The notes under the pieces were generated by a model. It was not told the origin of the DNA and did no database searches. It saw only the letters and a list, made by a program, of their open reading frames with translations. From Chromatiaceae bacterium (GTDB lineage: Bacteria > Pseudomonadota > Gammaproteobacteria > Chromatiales > Chromatiaceae): a stretch of 53,119 nucleotides of DNA. How positions within the stretch are numbered: the stretch's first letter is position 1; every line of letters begins with the position of its first letter. Shown piece by piece: positions 42,265 to 51,542 of this stretch. The stretch is taken from positions 1-53,119 of the forward strand of contig JAJDNF010000013.1 in NCBI GenBank assembly GCA_022340805.1. The letters are read 5' to 3'. The position numbers and the translations under genes were made by a program.

Positions 42265-42843
42265 ATGAAGATCTTTTCATCCCTTTACGCCAGGGCCATG
42301 CGTTGGGCGCGTCATCCGCATGCGCCCTGGTATCTGGGCGCTTTGAGTTTCGCGGAGTCTTCGTTCTTCCCGATCCCGCCGGACGTGATGCTCGCACCGA
42401 TGAGCATGGCACAGCCTAAAAAGGCGATCTGGTTTGCGACGCTGACAACCCTTGCATCGGTCCTCGGCGGCATATTCGGCTACCTGATCGGCATGTTTGC
42501 GTTTGGCCTGATCGCGTCGTGGGTCGAGAGCGGCAGCTATGCGCACACCTTTGCGTTGGCCCAGCAGTGGTTCAGGGAATGGGGTTTCTTCGCGATCTTT
42601 GCTGCGGGTTTCTCGCCTATCCCCTACAAGGTGTTCACGATTGCCGCCGGCGTGCTGGGCATGCCGTTCCTGCCGTTCGTGCTGGCGTCTTTCGTAGGCC
42701 GCGGTTTGCGGTTTTATCTCGTCGCGGGCCTGATGGCTTGGGGCGGTGAGCGCATGGAGCAGAAACTGCACCGCTGGATCGACTTGCTGGGTTGGTTGAC
42801 GGTCGCTGCCGTGGTCATCATAGTGCTGGTGTACCGGTTCTGA
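42265..42843 (+). CDS. YqaA family membrane protein (VTT/DedA-like)
   Basis: A 192-residue inner-membrane protein with about five helices. The segment LGALSFAESSFFPIPPDVML and the FAAGFSPIPYKVFTIAAGVLGM block mark the YqaA branch of the SNARE-associated/VTT superfamily, whose other members move lipids. Its substrate is not known. It starts directly after pcm without a gap, and its last part overlaps the start region of nlpD. Confidence 0.9.
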   Translation: MKIFSSLYARAMRWARHPHAPWYLGALSFAESSFFPIPPDVMLAPMSMAQPKKAIWFATLTTLASVLGGIFGYLIGMFAFGLIASWVESGSYAHTFALAQQWFREWGFFAIFAAGFSPIPYKVFTIAAGVLGMPFLPFVLASFVGRGLRFYLVAGLMAWGGERMEQKLHRWIDLLGWLTVAAVVIIVLVYRF

Positions 42844-42869
42844 TCGGGCGACACGAAGAAGCGGGGATC

Positions 42870-43718
42870 TTGAAGCAGGAACACTTCCGGATTTGGTTGC
42901 GTAGGGTGGCGTCTCGCTGGAAGAGACCTGCGGTATGCGTCCCGCCGCTGATGCTGCTGGTTCTCTCTGCTTGCACGTCGACATGGCGTGCGCCGGTCGA
43001 GTCTCGCACCCACAGGCCGGCCACACCGCAGGCGGCCCGCCCGACGATCCAGGCCGGCGAATACCGGGTGCAGCGTGGCGATACCCTGTATGGCATTGCC
43101 TGGCAGAGTGGTAACGATTATCGCTCGCTTGCCGTCTGGAACGGCATTCGGGCCCCGTACCACATCTATCCCGGGCAGACTCTGCAACTGCGCCCCCCGA
43201 ATGCAACGCGTACGCCTCCACCGCCAAGCCCGCCGGTAGCCAGGTCCGAACCGCGAAGGCCGCCGGAACGGGCGCCTGCGCAGCGACCGCCGGCTCCGCG
43301 ACCGGCACCGCAAAAGCCCCCGCAGTCAGCCGCGCAGGCATCGCGCTCGCTGACATGGCGCTGGCCTGCCAATGGCCAGATCGTATCGAGTTTCAAGGCC
43401 GACGACCCCTTGCGCAACGGCATCAAGATAGCCGGGCGCAGTGGTGATCCGATCGTCGCGGCAGAGAGTGGAAAGGTGGTGTACAGCGGCAGTGGACTGA
43501 TCGGCTACGGCAGGCTTATCATCATTAAACATAATGATAATTATCTGAGTGCCTACGGGCACAACAGAACGATCCTGGTCGACGAAGGCGACCAGGTCAC
43601 CAAAGGACAGAAGATTGCAGAGATGGGAACCGCAAACAGCGGTGAGTCTCTGCTGCATTTTGAAATTCGGCGTGACGGAAAACCGGTCGATCCTCAGCGG
43701 CTATTGAAGCGTCGCTGA
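42870..43718 (+). CDS. nlpD: Lipoprotein NlpD, murein hydrolase activator
   Basis: NlpD activates the amidase AmiC during cell separation. From the chosen TTG start (GGGGA site before it) the protein is 282 residues with a lipobox LVLSAC (Cys35), a LysM domain ([20 protein letters not shown]), a Pro/Arg-rich linker and a C-terminal M23 fold. The M23 metal ligands are lost (NGIKIAG instead of HxxxD; LLHFEI instead of HLHFEI), as expected for an activator rather than an enzyme. The frame is open upstream within the previous gene, so the start is uncertain. In E. coli the rpoS promoter lies inside nlpD. Confidence 0.9.
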   Translation: MKQEHFRIWLRRVASRWKRPAVCVPPLMLLVLSACTSTWRAPVESRTHRPATPQAARPTIQAGEYRVQRGDTLYGIAWQSGNDYRSLAVWNGIRAPYHIYPGQTLQLRPPNATRTPPPPSPPVARSEPRRPPERAPAQRPPAPRPAPQKPPQSAAQASRSLTWRWPANGQIVSSFKADDPLRNGIKIAGRSGDPIVAAESGKVVYSGSGLIGYGRLIIIKHNDNYLSAYGHNRTILVDEGDQVTKGQKIAEMGTANSGESLLHFEIRRDGKPVDPQRLLKRR

Positions 43719-43767
43719 TTGTTTTTCGTCCCGTCGGTTCGATCTCGCTAAAAGTGATGGAGGGGGC

Positions 43768-44772
43768 ATGCCCGCGAAGCGCGAGGAAGTGGATCTGGAT
43801 GTCGAAGACGAGGTAGATAGTGTCACCGACGACGAAGATATCGACGCTGATGATCCCAAGAATCTAGATGGCCCTGATGTAGTCGAAGACGAGGTCGAGG
43901 AAAGCGAGCGCAAGTATGCGGCCGGAGAGATTCCGGATAGCCAGCTCGATGCGACGCGACTCTATTTGAACGAGATTGGCTTCTCCAAACTGCTGACCGC
44001 AGAAGAGGAGGTCTACTACGCGCGCCTCGCGCAGAAAGGCGAACCGGCGGCCCGGAGGCGCATGATCGAATGCAACCTGCGCCTGGTGGTGAAGATTGCG
44101 CGGCGCTATATGAATCGTGGGCTCGCATTGCTCGATCTGATCGAGGAGGGCAACCTCGGCCTGATACGTGCGGTCGAAAAGTTTGATCCTGAACGGGGTT
44201 TCCGGTTTTCGACCTATGCGACCTGGTGGATCCGCCAGACTATCGAACGCGCGATCATGAACCAGACGCGCACCATCAGACTGCCGATCCACGTCGTCAA
44301 GGAGATCAACGTCTACCTGCGCGCGGCCAGGCAACTCACTCAGACGCTCGATCATGAACCGACCGCAGAGGAGATCGCCGATCTGCTCGATCGGCCGATC
44401 GATGAGGTCAAGCGCATGCTCGGTCTGAACGAGCGGGTCACCTCGGTCGATACGCCTTACGGCAAGGACGCAGACAAACCGCTGCTCGACACGATTGCGG
44501 ATGAAAACGCAACTGATCCGACCGACCATATCCAGGCCGACGACATCTCGGGACACCTGGACGAATGGCTTGCCAAGCTCAACGAGAAACAGCGCGAGGT
44601 GGTCGAGCGCCGATTCGGGCTACATGGCTACGAGAACTCGACCCTCGAGCAGGTTGCCAACGAATTGGGGGTGACACGCGAACGCGTGCGGCAGATCCAG
44701 ATGGACGCCCTCAAGCGTTTGCGTGGCATCCTCGAGCAGGAGGGTTTCTCCATCGACACCATCTTCAAATAG
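43768..44772 (+). CDS. rpoS: RNA polymerase sigma factor RpoS
   Basis: The stationary-phase and general stress sigma factor. It is 334 residues (E. coli 330) with an acidic N-terminal stretch, region 1.2 ([21 protein letters not shown]), region 2 ([27 protein letters not shown] and [17 protein letters not shown]), region 3 and a region 4 helix-turn-helix ([28 protein letters not shown]). The [20 protein letters not shown] segment separates RpoS from RpoD. The nlpD-rpoS order confirms the call. Confidence 0.97.
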   Translation: MPAKREEVDLDVEDEVDSVTDDEDIDADDPKNLDGPDVVEDEVEESERKYAAGEIPDSQLDATRLYLNEIGFSKLLTAEEEVYYARLAQKGEPAARRRMIECNLRLVVKIARRYMNRGLALLDLIEEGNLGLIRAVEKFDPERGFRFSTYATWWIRQTIERAIMNQTRTIRLPIHVVKEINVYLRAARQLTQTLDHEPTAEEIADLLDRPIDEVKRMLGLNERVTSVDTPYGKDADKPLLDTIADENATDPTDHIQADDISGHLDEWLAKLNEKQREVVERRFGLHGYENSTLEQVANELGVTRERVRQIQMDALKRLRGILEQEGFSIDTIFK

Positions 44773-44790
44773 ACGCGGCGGGCGTGTGGT

Positions 44791-44819
44791 TTGGATGTGC
44801 TCGCATCGGGTATGCTAAT
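44791..44819 (+). promoter_or_regulatory. Possible promoter after rpoS
   Basis: TTGGAT (44791-44796) and GCTAAT (44814-44819) are 17 bp apart, with a TAT extension before the -10. It would serve the small gene that starts 28 bp later. Moderate hexamer match only. Confidence 0.4.
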
Positions 44820-44846
44820 CCCCGCAACTTATGGAGGCTGGATGGC

Positions 44847-45137
44847 ATGAGCGACCCGAGCAGCAAAGAACGGGAAATCCTGGTGGTGATGCGCAAGGTG
44901 TTGGCGCAGGTGATCAAAGACACTACACCGCCTAGCCAGGCAATGAAACACCCACTGTCTGAGCAGACCATCCACGACGTGCGCAACTGCCTTGGCTTGA
45001 TTTCGCTGCGCGAGCGCGAGCTGGCGGACGCGGCCGGGGCCGCGCAGGAGCGTCCCTACTACACCGACCAGAAACCCGCGGCCGAGGTCGTCCCGATCAC
45101 CCGGATCGGGAAGCCATCGAAGAACGGCGAAGAATGA
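44847..45137 (+). CDS. Small conserved-looking protein of unknown function after rpoS
   Basis: A 96-residue soluble protein (MSDPSSKEREILVVMRKVLAQ...). I do not recognise a family. The N-terminal two thirds look helical, with a TIHDVRNCLGLISLRERELA segment; the C-terminus is loop-like and charged. A GGAGG-type site (ATGGAGGCTGGATGGC) precedes the start, a promoter candidate lies just upstream and an intrinsic terminator 24 bp downstream, so it looks like a complete single-gene unit. No function is assigned. Confidence 0.75.
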   Translation: MSDPSSKEREILVVMRKVLAQVIKDTTPPSQAMKHPLSEQTIHDVRNCLGLISLRERELADAAGAAQERPYYTDQKPAAEVVPITRIGKPSKNGEE

Positions 45138-45160
45138 GCGGCTAGCGAGCCGGACCGCCA

Positions 45161-45185
45161 AGCCCACCGAGTTGGTGGGCTTTTT
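45161..45185 (+). terminator. Intrinsic terminator after the small post-rpoS gene
   Basis: AGCCCACC (45161-45168) and GGTGGGCT (45174-45181) form a perfect 8-bp stem around GAGTT, followed by TTTT. It lies 24 bp after the stop and 35 bp before the repeat element. Confidence 0.9.
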
Positions 45186-45219
45186 GCTGCCCGGCTTCAG
45201 GGCCTGCCTAGAGGCCCCA

Positions 45220-45466
45220 AGCCTGCAAATTGCATGAACGCGGACGGGCACATGGTGTTGCGTGGTATCCGCAGGGCGTTCGATGCGTTTTTCGGCCCTT
45301 GAATTCGACGTGACAGTTTGCCCTGTTCGGGCTCAGGCCGCGCTGGACTTTGCATTTGGGCCGATCCCCTCAAATCATAGCTTCGGCCATGCTTTTTCGG
45401 CCGATCAGCCCAACTGCTTTGCCCATCACACCCTGACTCCCAAACCCTTCATGCGATTTGCAGGCT
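45220..45466 (+). repeat. MITE-like element, copy B (247 bp)
   Basis: The same element as at 24394-24640, in the same orientation and of identical length. Its 19-bp ends (45220-45238 and 45448-45466) match as inverted repeats at 18 of 19 positions (AGCCTGCAAATTGCATGAA as left arm). The internal hairpin (45376-45391, TTCG loop, then five T) has one A-C mismatch on the plus strand but a tolerable G-U pair on the minus strand. The right end runs two bases into the stop codon of the convergent parvulin gene. No target-site duplication is clear (flanks CCCCA and AGTCG). Confidence 0.85.
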
Positions 45467-46340
45467 AGTCGGCGGCATCGATGCGTTGCACCTCGATATG
45501 CGTTTTCTCCCTGATCGCGTTGACGATCTTGGCGACCTGTTCCTGCTGGATCTCGCGCGTGAGGTCTTCTTTCACCGAGTCGAAACTGGGTGGCGGGGCG
45601 TCACGGCTCTGTTCGCGCAGGATCACGTGCCAGCCAAACTTGGTCTTGACCGGTGTCTTGGTGTAACTGCCATCGATAAGTGCCGCCGTCGCGGTCGAAA
45701 ATTCGCCGACCATATCGTCGGCGGCAAACCAGCCAAGATCACCGCCGGTCGTCTTGCTCGGTCCGATCGAATGTTCCGCGGCGAGCGTGGCAAAGTCGGC
45801 GCCGCCGTCAAGCTGTGCAATGACCGATTGGGCTTCCTCTTCGTTCTTCAGCAGGATGTGCCGGGCCTTGTATTCCTTTTGCGGAACCTTGCCGTACTCG
45901 GCGTCATAGCGGGCACGCAACTGCGCCTCGTCGACCGGTGCCTTGTCCAGCTCGGTACGGACGAAGGCCTGTGCGATCAATCTGGCGCGCGCCACGTCCA
46001 GTGCCGCCGCGACCTCTGGTTCCTTGGCCAGCGCCTGGCCCTGCGGCGAATTGGCGACCATGAAGCTGTTGACCAGCTCGTTGAGCAGCCCGATCTGTTC
46101 GGCCGGTTCCTGCGGCGCGCGGCCGGTTTGGCTGGCGAACAGTGCAAAGTGCAGACTGGTAAGGGTGAAGTCGTCGATCTTGACCAGGGCCTGCGGTCCG
46201 ACCTGGACCTCTGGATTGACGTCGGCCTGTGGCTGGACCTGGGCCTGCGGCGTTTCGGATGGTTCCTGCGCAGTGGCTACTGCAGTGCCCAGGCAGGCTC
46301 CGAAGATAAGTGCCACGGGCCGCGATACCTTGGATCGCAT
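45465..46340 (-). CDS. Periplasmic peptidyl-prolyl isomerase (parvulin/PpiC type)
   Basis: A 291-residue secreted parvulin. The signal peptide ends near ATA-QEP, a Gln/Val/Pro-rich linker follows, then a SurA-like helical part, and a single parvulin domain (about 155-250; YKARHILLKNEEEA, GGDLGWFAADDMVGEF, TKFGWHVILRE). The short C-terminal helix ends VQRIDAAD. Two bases of the TAG stop lie in the terminal repeat of the neighbouring element, so the present C-terminus may have been set by that insertion. A likely role is folding of outer-membrane or periplasmic proteins. Confidence 0.92.
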   Translation of the reverse strand: MRSKVSRPVALIFGACLGTAVATAQEPSETPQAQVQPQADVNPEVQVGPQALVKIDDFTLTSLHFALFASQTGRAPQEPAEQIGLLNELVNSFMVANSPQGQALAKEPEVAAALDVARARLIAQAFVRTELDKAPVDEAQLRARYDAEYGKVPQKEYKARHILLKNEEEAQSVIAQLDGGADFATLAAEHSIGPSKTTGGDLGWFAADDMVGEFSTATAALIDGSYTKTPVKTKFGWHVILREQSRDAPPPSFDSVKEDLTREIQQEQVAKIVNAIREKTHIEVQRIDAAD

Positions 46341-46370
46341 AGTCGATTACTCCTTGTGTCAAAGACGACG

Positions 46371-46673
46371 TTATTGCGGGAATACCTGTTTGAAGGGTTT
46401 GACTATCACACTGGCATAGACGCCTGCCGCTGCGTAAGGGTCGGCATCCGCCCAGGCGCGAGCCTCCTCGAGGCTCGGAAATTCGGCGACGATCAGGCTG
46501 CCGGTGAAGCCGGCCTCGCCCGGGTCATTGCTGTCAATGGCCGGGTTAGGACCCGCCAGGACGAGTCGGCCCTGGCTTTGCAGCAGCTGGAGTCGTTCAA
46601 GGTGTGCCGGACGTGCACCCTTGCGCAGGGGCAGGCTGTTGCCGACATCAGTGCCGACGATGCAATAGAGCAT
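46371..46673 (-). CDS. YciI family protein
   Basis: A 100-residue ferredoxin-like-fold protein of the YciI family: [27 protein letters not shown], then [37 protein letters not shown], and the VKPFKQVF end. The enzymatic role of the family is not settled. It lies directly after yciB on the same strand, as in E. coli where yciB, yciA and yciI are adjacent. The start at 46673 is just after the yciB stop. Confidence 0.92.
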   Translation of the reverse strand: MLYCIVGTDVGNSLPLRKGARPAHLERLQLLQSQGRLVLAGPNPAIDSNDPGEAGFTGSLIVAEFPSLEEARAWADADPYAAAGVYASVIVKPFKQVFPQ

Positions 46674-46677
46674 GGCT

Positions 46678-47226
46678 TCAGTCCTCGTTGGTGGTTTTCT
46701 CTTCTTCCATGAACCGCGCCAGATAGAATCCCTGCGCAAGCATGAACAGCACGGTCAGGCCGAGAAAACCGAACAGTTTGAAATTTACCCAGACTTCCTC
46801 GGAGTAGTTGTAAGCGACGTACAGATTGAGTAAGCCCATCCCGAGAAAGAAGCTGACCCAGGCGGTGTTGAGGCGCCACCAGGCATTGTCCGGCAGGGTG
46901 ACCGCATGATCCATCATGCGGCGCAGGAGGCTGCGTTTCATGAACATCTGCGAGAACAGGAATGCGAAACCAAACAGCCAGTTGACGACCGTTGGCTTCC
47001 ACTTGATGAAGGTCGGGTCGCGCAGCACCAGGGTCAGCCCACCAAACACGACCAGCAGTCCAAGGGTTACCCAGTGCATGGTCTCGACCTTGCCATGACG
47101 CAGCTTGTTGTAGGCTACCTGCAATGCCGCGGCCAGGATCGCCGTCGCGGTGGCCACGTAGATATCGAACAACTGGTAGGCGATGAAAAACAGGATGACC
47201 GGGAACAGGTCGGCGAGCAGTTTCAT
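46678..47226 (-). CDS. yciB: Inner membrane septation protein YciB (IspZ)
   Basis: A 182-residue integral membrane protein with about five helices. YciB links envelope synthesis with septation in enterics. [30 protein letters not shown], the [27 protein letters not shown] block and the [18 protein letters not shown] segment are characteristic. Its start lies 21 bp after the stop of the upstream unknown gene. Confidence 0.95.
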   Translation of the reverse strand: MKLLADLFPVILFFIAYQLFDIYVATATAILAAALQVAYNKLRHGKVETMHWVTLGLLVVFGGLTLVLRDPTFIKWKPTVVNWLFGFAFLFSQMFMKRSLLRRMMDHAVTLPDNAWWRLNTAWVSFFLGMGLLNLYVAYNYSEEVWVNFKLFGFLGLTVLFMLAQGFYLARFMEEEKTTNED

Positions 47227-47247
47227 ATCGGGGTCTCTTGGCGAGGC

Positions 47248-47982
47248 TCAGTGCAGGCTCTTGGGCTTGGCGTACGCGAGGAAATAGCGTCGGACCAGGT
47301 TCTGCACATGCTGCGGATAGTCGATCGCGGCCATCTGTTCCATGCCCTCGGAGAAGAAGCGCTGCGCCTCGTGCGGCAGATACTCGACGATGGCGTCGTA
47401 TGCGCATTCGATAAGCGCCGTGTTGTGGCTGCGCGTCGCAACTATCGCACGGTTCAGCAACAGCAGGCGCCACGGTTGCCGGGTATCGCCGGACAGCTGC
47501 TCGTGGCAGACAGGGCTGGTTGCCTCGATCAGTTCGCAGCAGTAGCCGTAAAGCTCAGCCAACTGCTGCGGCTGGCTGATGTTGTTGGCAAAGTGCGCCA
47601 GCGCGTTGACCACCGGTGCCAGGCTGCGGATCTCGCCGCCGTGGCGGGCAATCCATAAAGCGAAGGGCAGGCACAGGCGCTCGACATCGCGCGCGAGTGA
47701 CGGCTGTTCGAGATCTGCCGCGAGCTGGCTCATCTCGTCGAGAAGGTGCAGGCCGTACTCGCCCAAGGTGTTGATCTCGGCAGCGCTGGGGTTTGCTTCC
47801 GGGCTGGCGTCGTGAATATGCCCGAGCATGTCCAGCAGCTGCGCCATGGCATCGCGCAGCAGCCCGGGGGTGTCCACCTCGTCGCGGGCGTGGCTGGAGG
47901 AGTCCCAGGCTTCGCGCAGCTGTGCAGCGATGTCGCGCAATTGTTCCCGCAGATAGGGCAGATCGACAGGTGGGATTCTCAT
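47248..47982 (-). CDS. Helical protein of unknown function upstream of yciB
   Basis: A 244-residue soluble, mostly helical protein. I do not recognise a family. There is no signal peptide, membrane helix or metal motif; features are Leu- and Ala-rich amphipathic helices (LREQLRDIAAQLREAW; LLRDAMAQLLDMLGHIHD) and five cysteines. The last third ends with HVQNLVRRYFLAYAKPKSLH. It is in one direction with yciB and yciI and divergent from the rnm-like gene. A start at 48000 (6 codons earlier) is also possible. Confidence 0.8.
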   Translation of the reverse strand: MRIPPVDLPYLREQLRDIAAQLREAWDSSSHARDEVDTPGLLRDAMAQLLDMLGHIHDASPEANPSAAEINTLGEYGLHLLDEMSQLAADLEQPSLARDVERLCLPFALWIARHGGEIRSLAPVVNALAHFANNISQPQQLAELYGYCCELIEATSPVCHEQLSGDTRQPWRLLLLNRAIVATRSHNTALIECAYDAIVEYLPHEAQRFFSEGMEQMAAIDYPQHVQNLVRRYFLAYAKPKSLH

Positions 47983-48101
47983 GGCGCGGGAGTTTAGCAT
48001 GCGTCCTTTGCCGACTGCGGCGGGCAAATGTCCTGCTGCTTGTCGGGCAATCTGCAGTCTTGTCCGGCCATGGACGGAGCGCTGCTGGTAATATCTGCGG
48101 T

Positions 48102-48944
48102 ATGCCGAACAGATTCGATTTGCATGCCCATTCCACTGCCTCGGACGGCACCCTGGCACCTGCGCAGCTGATGCAGCGGGCGCATGCCGCCGGCGTCGGC
48201 GTCATGGCGCTGACCGACCACGACACCCTCGAGGGACTGGCGGAGGCCGCAGCCGCTGCCGCCGGGCTCGGTCTCGAGTTCGTCCCGGGCGTGGAGGTCT
48301 CTGTGTCCTGGCAGGGGCTGACCGTGCACATCGTCGGCCTCGGGGTGGCCGCCGAGCACGACGCGCTGCAGCGTGGCCTTGCGGGCCTGCGCGAGTTTCG
48401 TGACTGGCGTGCCGAAGAGATGGGTCGACGGCTCGCCAAGGCCGGCATCGGTGGGGTATACGAGGGCGCCCGGGGGCTGTCCAACGGTCGACTGATCAGC
48501 CGCACGCACTTCGCACGCTTTTTGGTGGATAATGGCCATGCGCCCGATGTCCGCGCGGTTTTTCGCAGATTTCTCGTCAACGGCAAACCAGGGCACGTGC
48601 CCGGTCAATGGGCCGAGCTGGAAGATGCCGTGCGCTGGATCCGCGCAGCCGGTGGCCAGGCCGTGATTGCACATCCCGCCCGCTATCCGCTCACGCGTGG
48701 CAAGCTGCGTCGCCTTCTCGGCGAGTTCATCGAGGTCGGTGGCGAGGGACTCGAGGTCGTGTCCGGCAGCCACAGCCGCGACGACTATTTCACCATGGCC
48801 AAGCATGCCCGGGATTTCGGCCTGCTCGCCTCGGCCGGTTCGGATTACCATGGCCCGGAACATCCCTGGATCGAACTCGGGCGGCTGCCGGAATTGCCGG
48901 ATGGATGTAAAGCGATTTGGAAGGATTGGCAAATAAGCCATTGA
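48102..48944 (+). CDS. rnm: PHP-domain 5'-3' exonuclease (RNase AM, TrpH/YciV)
   Basis: A 280-residue PHP phosphoesterase. Members such as E. coli RNase AM trim 5' ends of rRNA and degrade nucleotides. The metal ligands are visible in DLHAHSTASDGTL (near the start), LTDHDTLEG, FVPGVEVS, VIAHPARYP and SDYHGP. It lies directly before yciO, the same order as in E. coli. The ATG at 48102 gives the conserved N-terminus. Confidence 0.93.
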   Translation: MPNRFDLHAHSTASDGTLAPAQLMQRAHAAGVGVMALTDHDTLEGLAEAAAAAAGLGLEFVPGVEVSVSWQGLTVHIVGLGVAAEHDALQRGLAGLREFRDWRAEEMGRRLAKAGIGGVYEGARGLSNGRLISRTHFARFLVDNGHAPDVRAVFRRFLVNGKPGHVPGQWAELEDAVRWIRAAGGQAVIAHPARYPLTRGKLRRLLGEFIEVGGEGLEVVSGSHSRDDYFTMAKHARDFGLLASAGSDYHGPEHPWIELGRLPELPDGCKAIWKDWQISH

Positions 48945-48952
48945 ATTAAAAG

Positions 48953-49576
48953 ATGTCTCAGTTTTTCCAGGTCCACCCGGACAATCCCCAGGCTCGGCTT
49001 ATCAGGCAGGCGGCCGAGATCGTTCGCGATGGCGGGGTGATCATCTATCCGACCGACTCCAGCTACGCGATAGGCTGCCAGATCGGCGAGAAATCGGCGA
49101 TGGACCGGATCCGCGAGATCCGCCGCCTCGACGATGATCACAATTTCACCCTGATCGGCCGCAGCCTGTCCGAGTTGTCGGCCTATACCAAGCTGGACAA
49201 CCAGGCCCATCGCCTGATCAAGAACCTCACCCCGGGGCCCTACACGTTCATCCTCAAGGCCACCAAGCAGGTGCCCAAGCGCTTGATGCACGCGAAGCGC
49301 AAGACCATCGGGGTGCGCATCCCGGAGAACCGGGTTGCGCTGGCGTTGCTTGACGAACTGAATGAGCCGTTGCTGAGCAGCACGCTGATCCTGCCCGGTG
49401 ACGATATGCCGATGATGGATCCGTACGAGATGAACCAGACCCTGGGGCATGCCGTGGACCTGATCATCGACGGTGGTTATTGCGGCTACGAGCCGACCAG
49501 CGTGATCGATCTGCACGACGATGTGCCACGGGTCCTGCGGGTCGGCAAGGGCGATGTCAGCCTGTTCGAAACTTAG
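48953..49576 (+). CDS. yciO: YciO family protein (Sua5/YrdC-related)
   Basis: A 207-residue protein of the Sua5/YrdC/YciO superfamily that binds nucleotides and double-stranded RNA. The segment GGVIIYPTDSSYAIGCQIG, the KRPxxH-like KRKTIGVRIPENRVALALL and the TSVIDLHDDVPRVLRVGKG end match YciO rather than the essential TsaC (YrdC). It starts 8 bp after the rnm-like gene. Confidence 0.94.
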   Translation: MSQFFQVHPDNPQARLIRQAAEIVRDGGVIIYPTDSSYAIGCQIGEKSAMDRIREIRRLDDDHNFTLIGRSLSELSAYTKLDNQAHRLIKNLTPGPYTFILKATKQVPKRLMHAKRKTIGVRIPENRVALALLDELNEPLLSSTLILPGDDMPMMDPYEMNQTLGHAVDLIIDGGYCGYEPTSVIDLHDDVPRVLRVGKGDVSLFET

Positions 49577-49615
49577 GCCCCGCTTAGCGCTTGGCCCGGA
49601 GATATAATCCCGTCC

Positions 49616-50299
49616 ATGGAAGAACTCACGCTGGTGCAGCGCATTGCCATCTGGGCCCTGCCGCTGATTTTCGCGGTTACGGTCCACGAGGCGGCGCATG
49701 GCTGGGTGGCAGACCGACTCGGTGACCCGACCGCCCGCCAGGCCGGGCGGATCACGTTCAATCCGATCCCGCACATTGATCTGATAGGCACCATTCTGGT
49801 GCCCATGCTGATGCTGAGCCTGACCGGTTTCCTGATTGGCTGGGCCAAGCCCGTGCCAGTGTCAGTGGGTCGACTGCGCTCGCCCAAACGCGACATGGCG
49901 ATCGTCGCGGCGGCAGGGCCGGGCGTGAACCTGCTGATGGCGTTGGGCTGGTCCCTGATCCTGTTGCTCGCGCATGCGCTGCTGGCCTCGGCCCAGGCAG
50001 TGGCGCTGCCGCTGTTGTTGATGGCGGTGGCCGGGGTGTTCGTCAACCTGGTGCTGATGGCCATAAACCTGCTGCCGGTGCCACCGCTGGACGGTGGGCG
50101 CATCCTGACCGGCCTGCTGCCTTTGCGCGCTGCACGGGTCTTTGCGCGGATTGAACCCTATGGCATGTTCATCCTGATTGCATTGCTGATCACCGGCGTG
50201 GTGGGGATGATCCTGGCGCCGCTGGTGTTCGGCGCCATCGCCCTGCTGCCCGGCACCCAGTTGGTGTTGGGTATACTGCCGACCTTGTTTCCCACCTAG
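49616..50299 (+). CDS. Site-2 protease family membrane protein (M50)
   Basis: A 227-residue multi-span zinc metalloprotease. The active-site motif HEAAH (24-28) is in the first helix, and the second metal ligand is in NLLPVPPLDGGRIL. It lacks PDZ and CBS domains and resembles the short bacterial S2P branch rather than RseP. The substrate is unknown. It lies between yciO and trpS with short gaps, an arrangement often found in gammaproteobacteria. Confidence 0.94.
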   Translation: MEELTLVQRIAIWALPLIFAVTVHEAAHGWVADRLGDPTARQAGRITFNPIPHIDLIGTILVPMLMLSLTGFLIGWAKPVPVSVGRLRSPKRDMAIVAAAGPGVNLLMALGWSLILLLAHALLASAQAVALPLLLMAVAGVFVNLVLMAINLLPVPPLDGGRILTGLLPLRAARVFARIEPYGMFILIALLITGVVGMILAPLVFGAIALLPGTQLVLGILPTLFPT

Positions 50300-50308
50300 G
50301 AGAGCGTT

Positions 50309-51523
50309 TTGGCTGCTGTCGCTGCGCAACATGCACGTGTCCTGTCCGGCATGCGCCCAACCGGGCGTCTGCATCTCGGTCATTATCACGGGGTGCTGAA
50401 AAACTGGGTTGTGCTGCAGCATGAATACCAGTGCTTCTTTTTTGTCGCCGACTGGCATGCCCTGACGACCCACTACGACGACCCGAGCATGATTCCGCAG
50501 AGCACCTGGGACATGGTGATCGACTGGCTGGCGGCCGGGGTGAATCCCGGCGAGGCCACCCTGTTCGTGCAGTCGCGCGTGCCCGAACACGCCGAGCTGC
50601 ATCTGCTGTTGTCGATGATCACGCCGCTGGGCTGGTTGGAACGCATCCCGACCTACAAGGACCAGCAGGAAAAGCTCAAGGAAAAGGACCTGTCGACCTA
50701 CGGCTTCCTCGGCTACCCGCTGCTGCAGTCGGCGGACATCCTGGTGTATCGCGCCGGCCTGGTCCCGGTCGGCGAGGACCAGGTGGTGCACGTCGAACTG
50801 ACGCGCGAGGTGGCGCGCCGATTCAACCATATCTACGGTCGCGAGCCGGACTTCGAGGAGAAGGCCGAGCAGGCGATCAAAAAGATGGGCAAGAAGAACG
50901 CCAAGCTGTATCACAGTTACCGGCGCGCCTATCAGGAGCAGGGCGACGAGGCGGGCTTGGCCGCCGCGCGCGCGCTGTTGGACTCGCAGCAGAATATCGG
51001 TATCGCCGATCGCGACCGCCTGTTCGGTTATCTCGAGGGAGGCGGCATGGTGATACTGCCCGAGCCACAGCCGTTGTTGACCAAGGCTGCGAAGATGCCC
51101 GGCCTGGACGGTCAGAAGATGTCCAAATCGTACGGCAACACCATACCGCTGGATGCCTCCGCCGAAGACGTCGCGAAGCAGCTGCGCACCATGCCGACCG
51201 ACCCGGCGCGCGTACGCCGCACCGACCCGGGCAATCCCGAGGTCTGTCCGGTATGGCAGTTCCACGAGGTGTATTCGGACCGGGATGTGAAAGACTGGGT
51301 GCAGGCCGGTTGCCGTTCGGCGGACATCGGTTGCATCGAGTGCAAGCAGCCGGTCATCGATGCGGTGCTGGCCGAACTGCGACCGATGCAGGAACGCGGC
51401 CGCGAATACGCCGCACAGCCCGACCTGGTGCGTAACATCCTGAATGAGGGCTGCGAACGCGCCCGCGAGGTGGCGCGCGAGACGATGGGCGATGTCCGCC
51501 ACGCCATGTCGCTCGACTACTGA
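50309..51523 (+). CDS. trpS: Tryptophan-tRNA ligase
   Basis: TrpRS charges tRNA-Trp. The protein is 404 residues, longer than the E. coli enzyme (334). The class I motifs are HLGH (22-25; after SGMRPTGRL) and KMSKS. An insertion before KMSKS, including KKMGKKNAKLYHSYRRAYQEQGDEAGL, accounts for the extra length; comparable long forms exist in other proteobacteria. The TTG start has an AGGAGAG site 4-10 bases ahead. Confidence 0.95.
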   Translation: MAAVAAQHARVLSGMRPTGRLHLGHYHGVLKNWVVLQHEYQCFFFVADWHALTTHYDDPSMIPQSTWDMVIDWLAAGVNPGEATLFVQSRVPEHAELHLLLSMITPLGWLERIPTYKDQQEKLKEKDLSTYGFLGYPLLQSADILVYRAGLVPVGEDQVVHVELTREVARRFNHIYGREPDFEEKAEQAIKKMGKKNAKLYHSYRRAYQEQGDEAGLAAARALLDSQQNIGIADRDRLFGYLEGGGMVILPEPQPLLTKAAKMPGLDGQKMSKSYGNTIPLDASAEDVAKQLRTMPTDPARVRRTDPGNPEVCPVWQFHEVYSDRDVKDWVQAGCRSADIGCIECKQPVIDAVLAELRPMQERGREYAAQPDLVRNILNEGCERAREVARETMGDVRHAMSLDY

Positions 51524-51542
51524 TCTGCCTGGAATTCTCGCA

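Noticed and set aside
43380..43718. NlpD as an active M23 endopeptidase
   Set aside because: The expected metal-binding His and Asp are replaced (NGIKIAG, LLHFEI), as in amidase activators.
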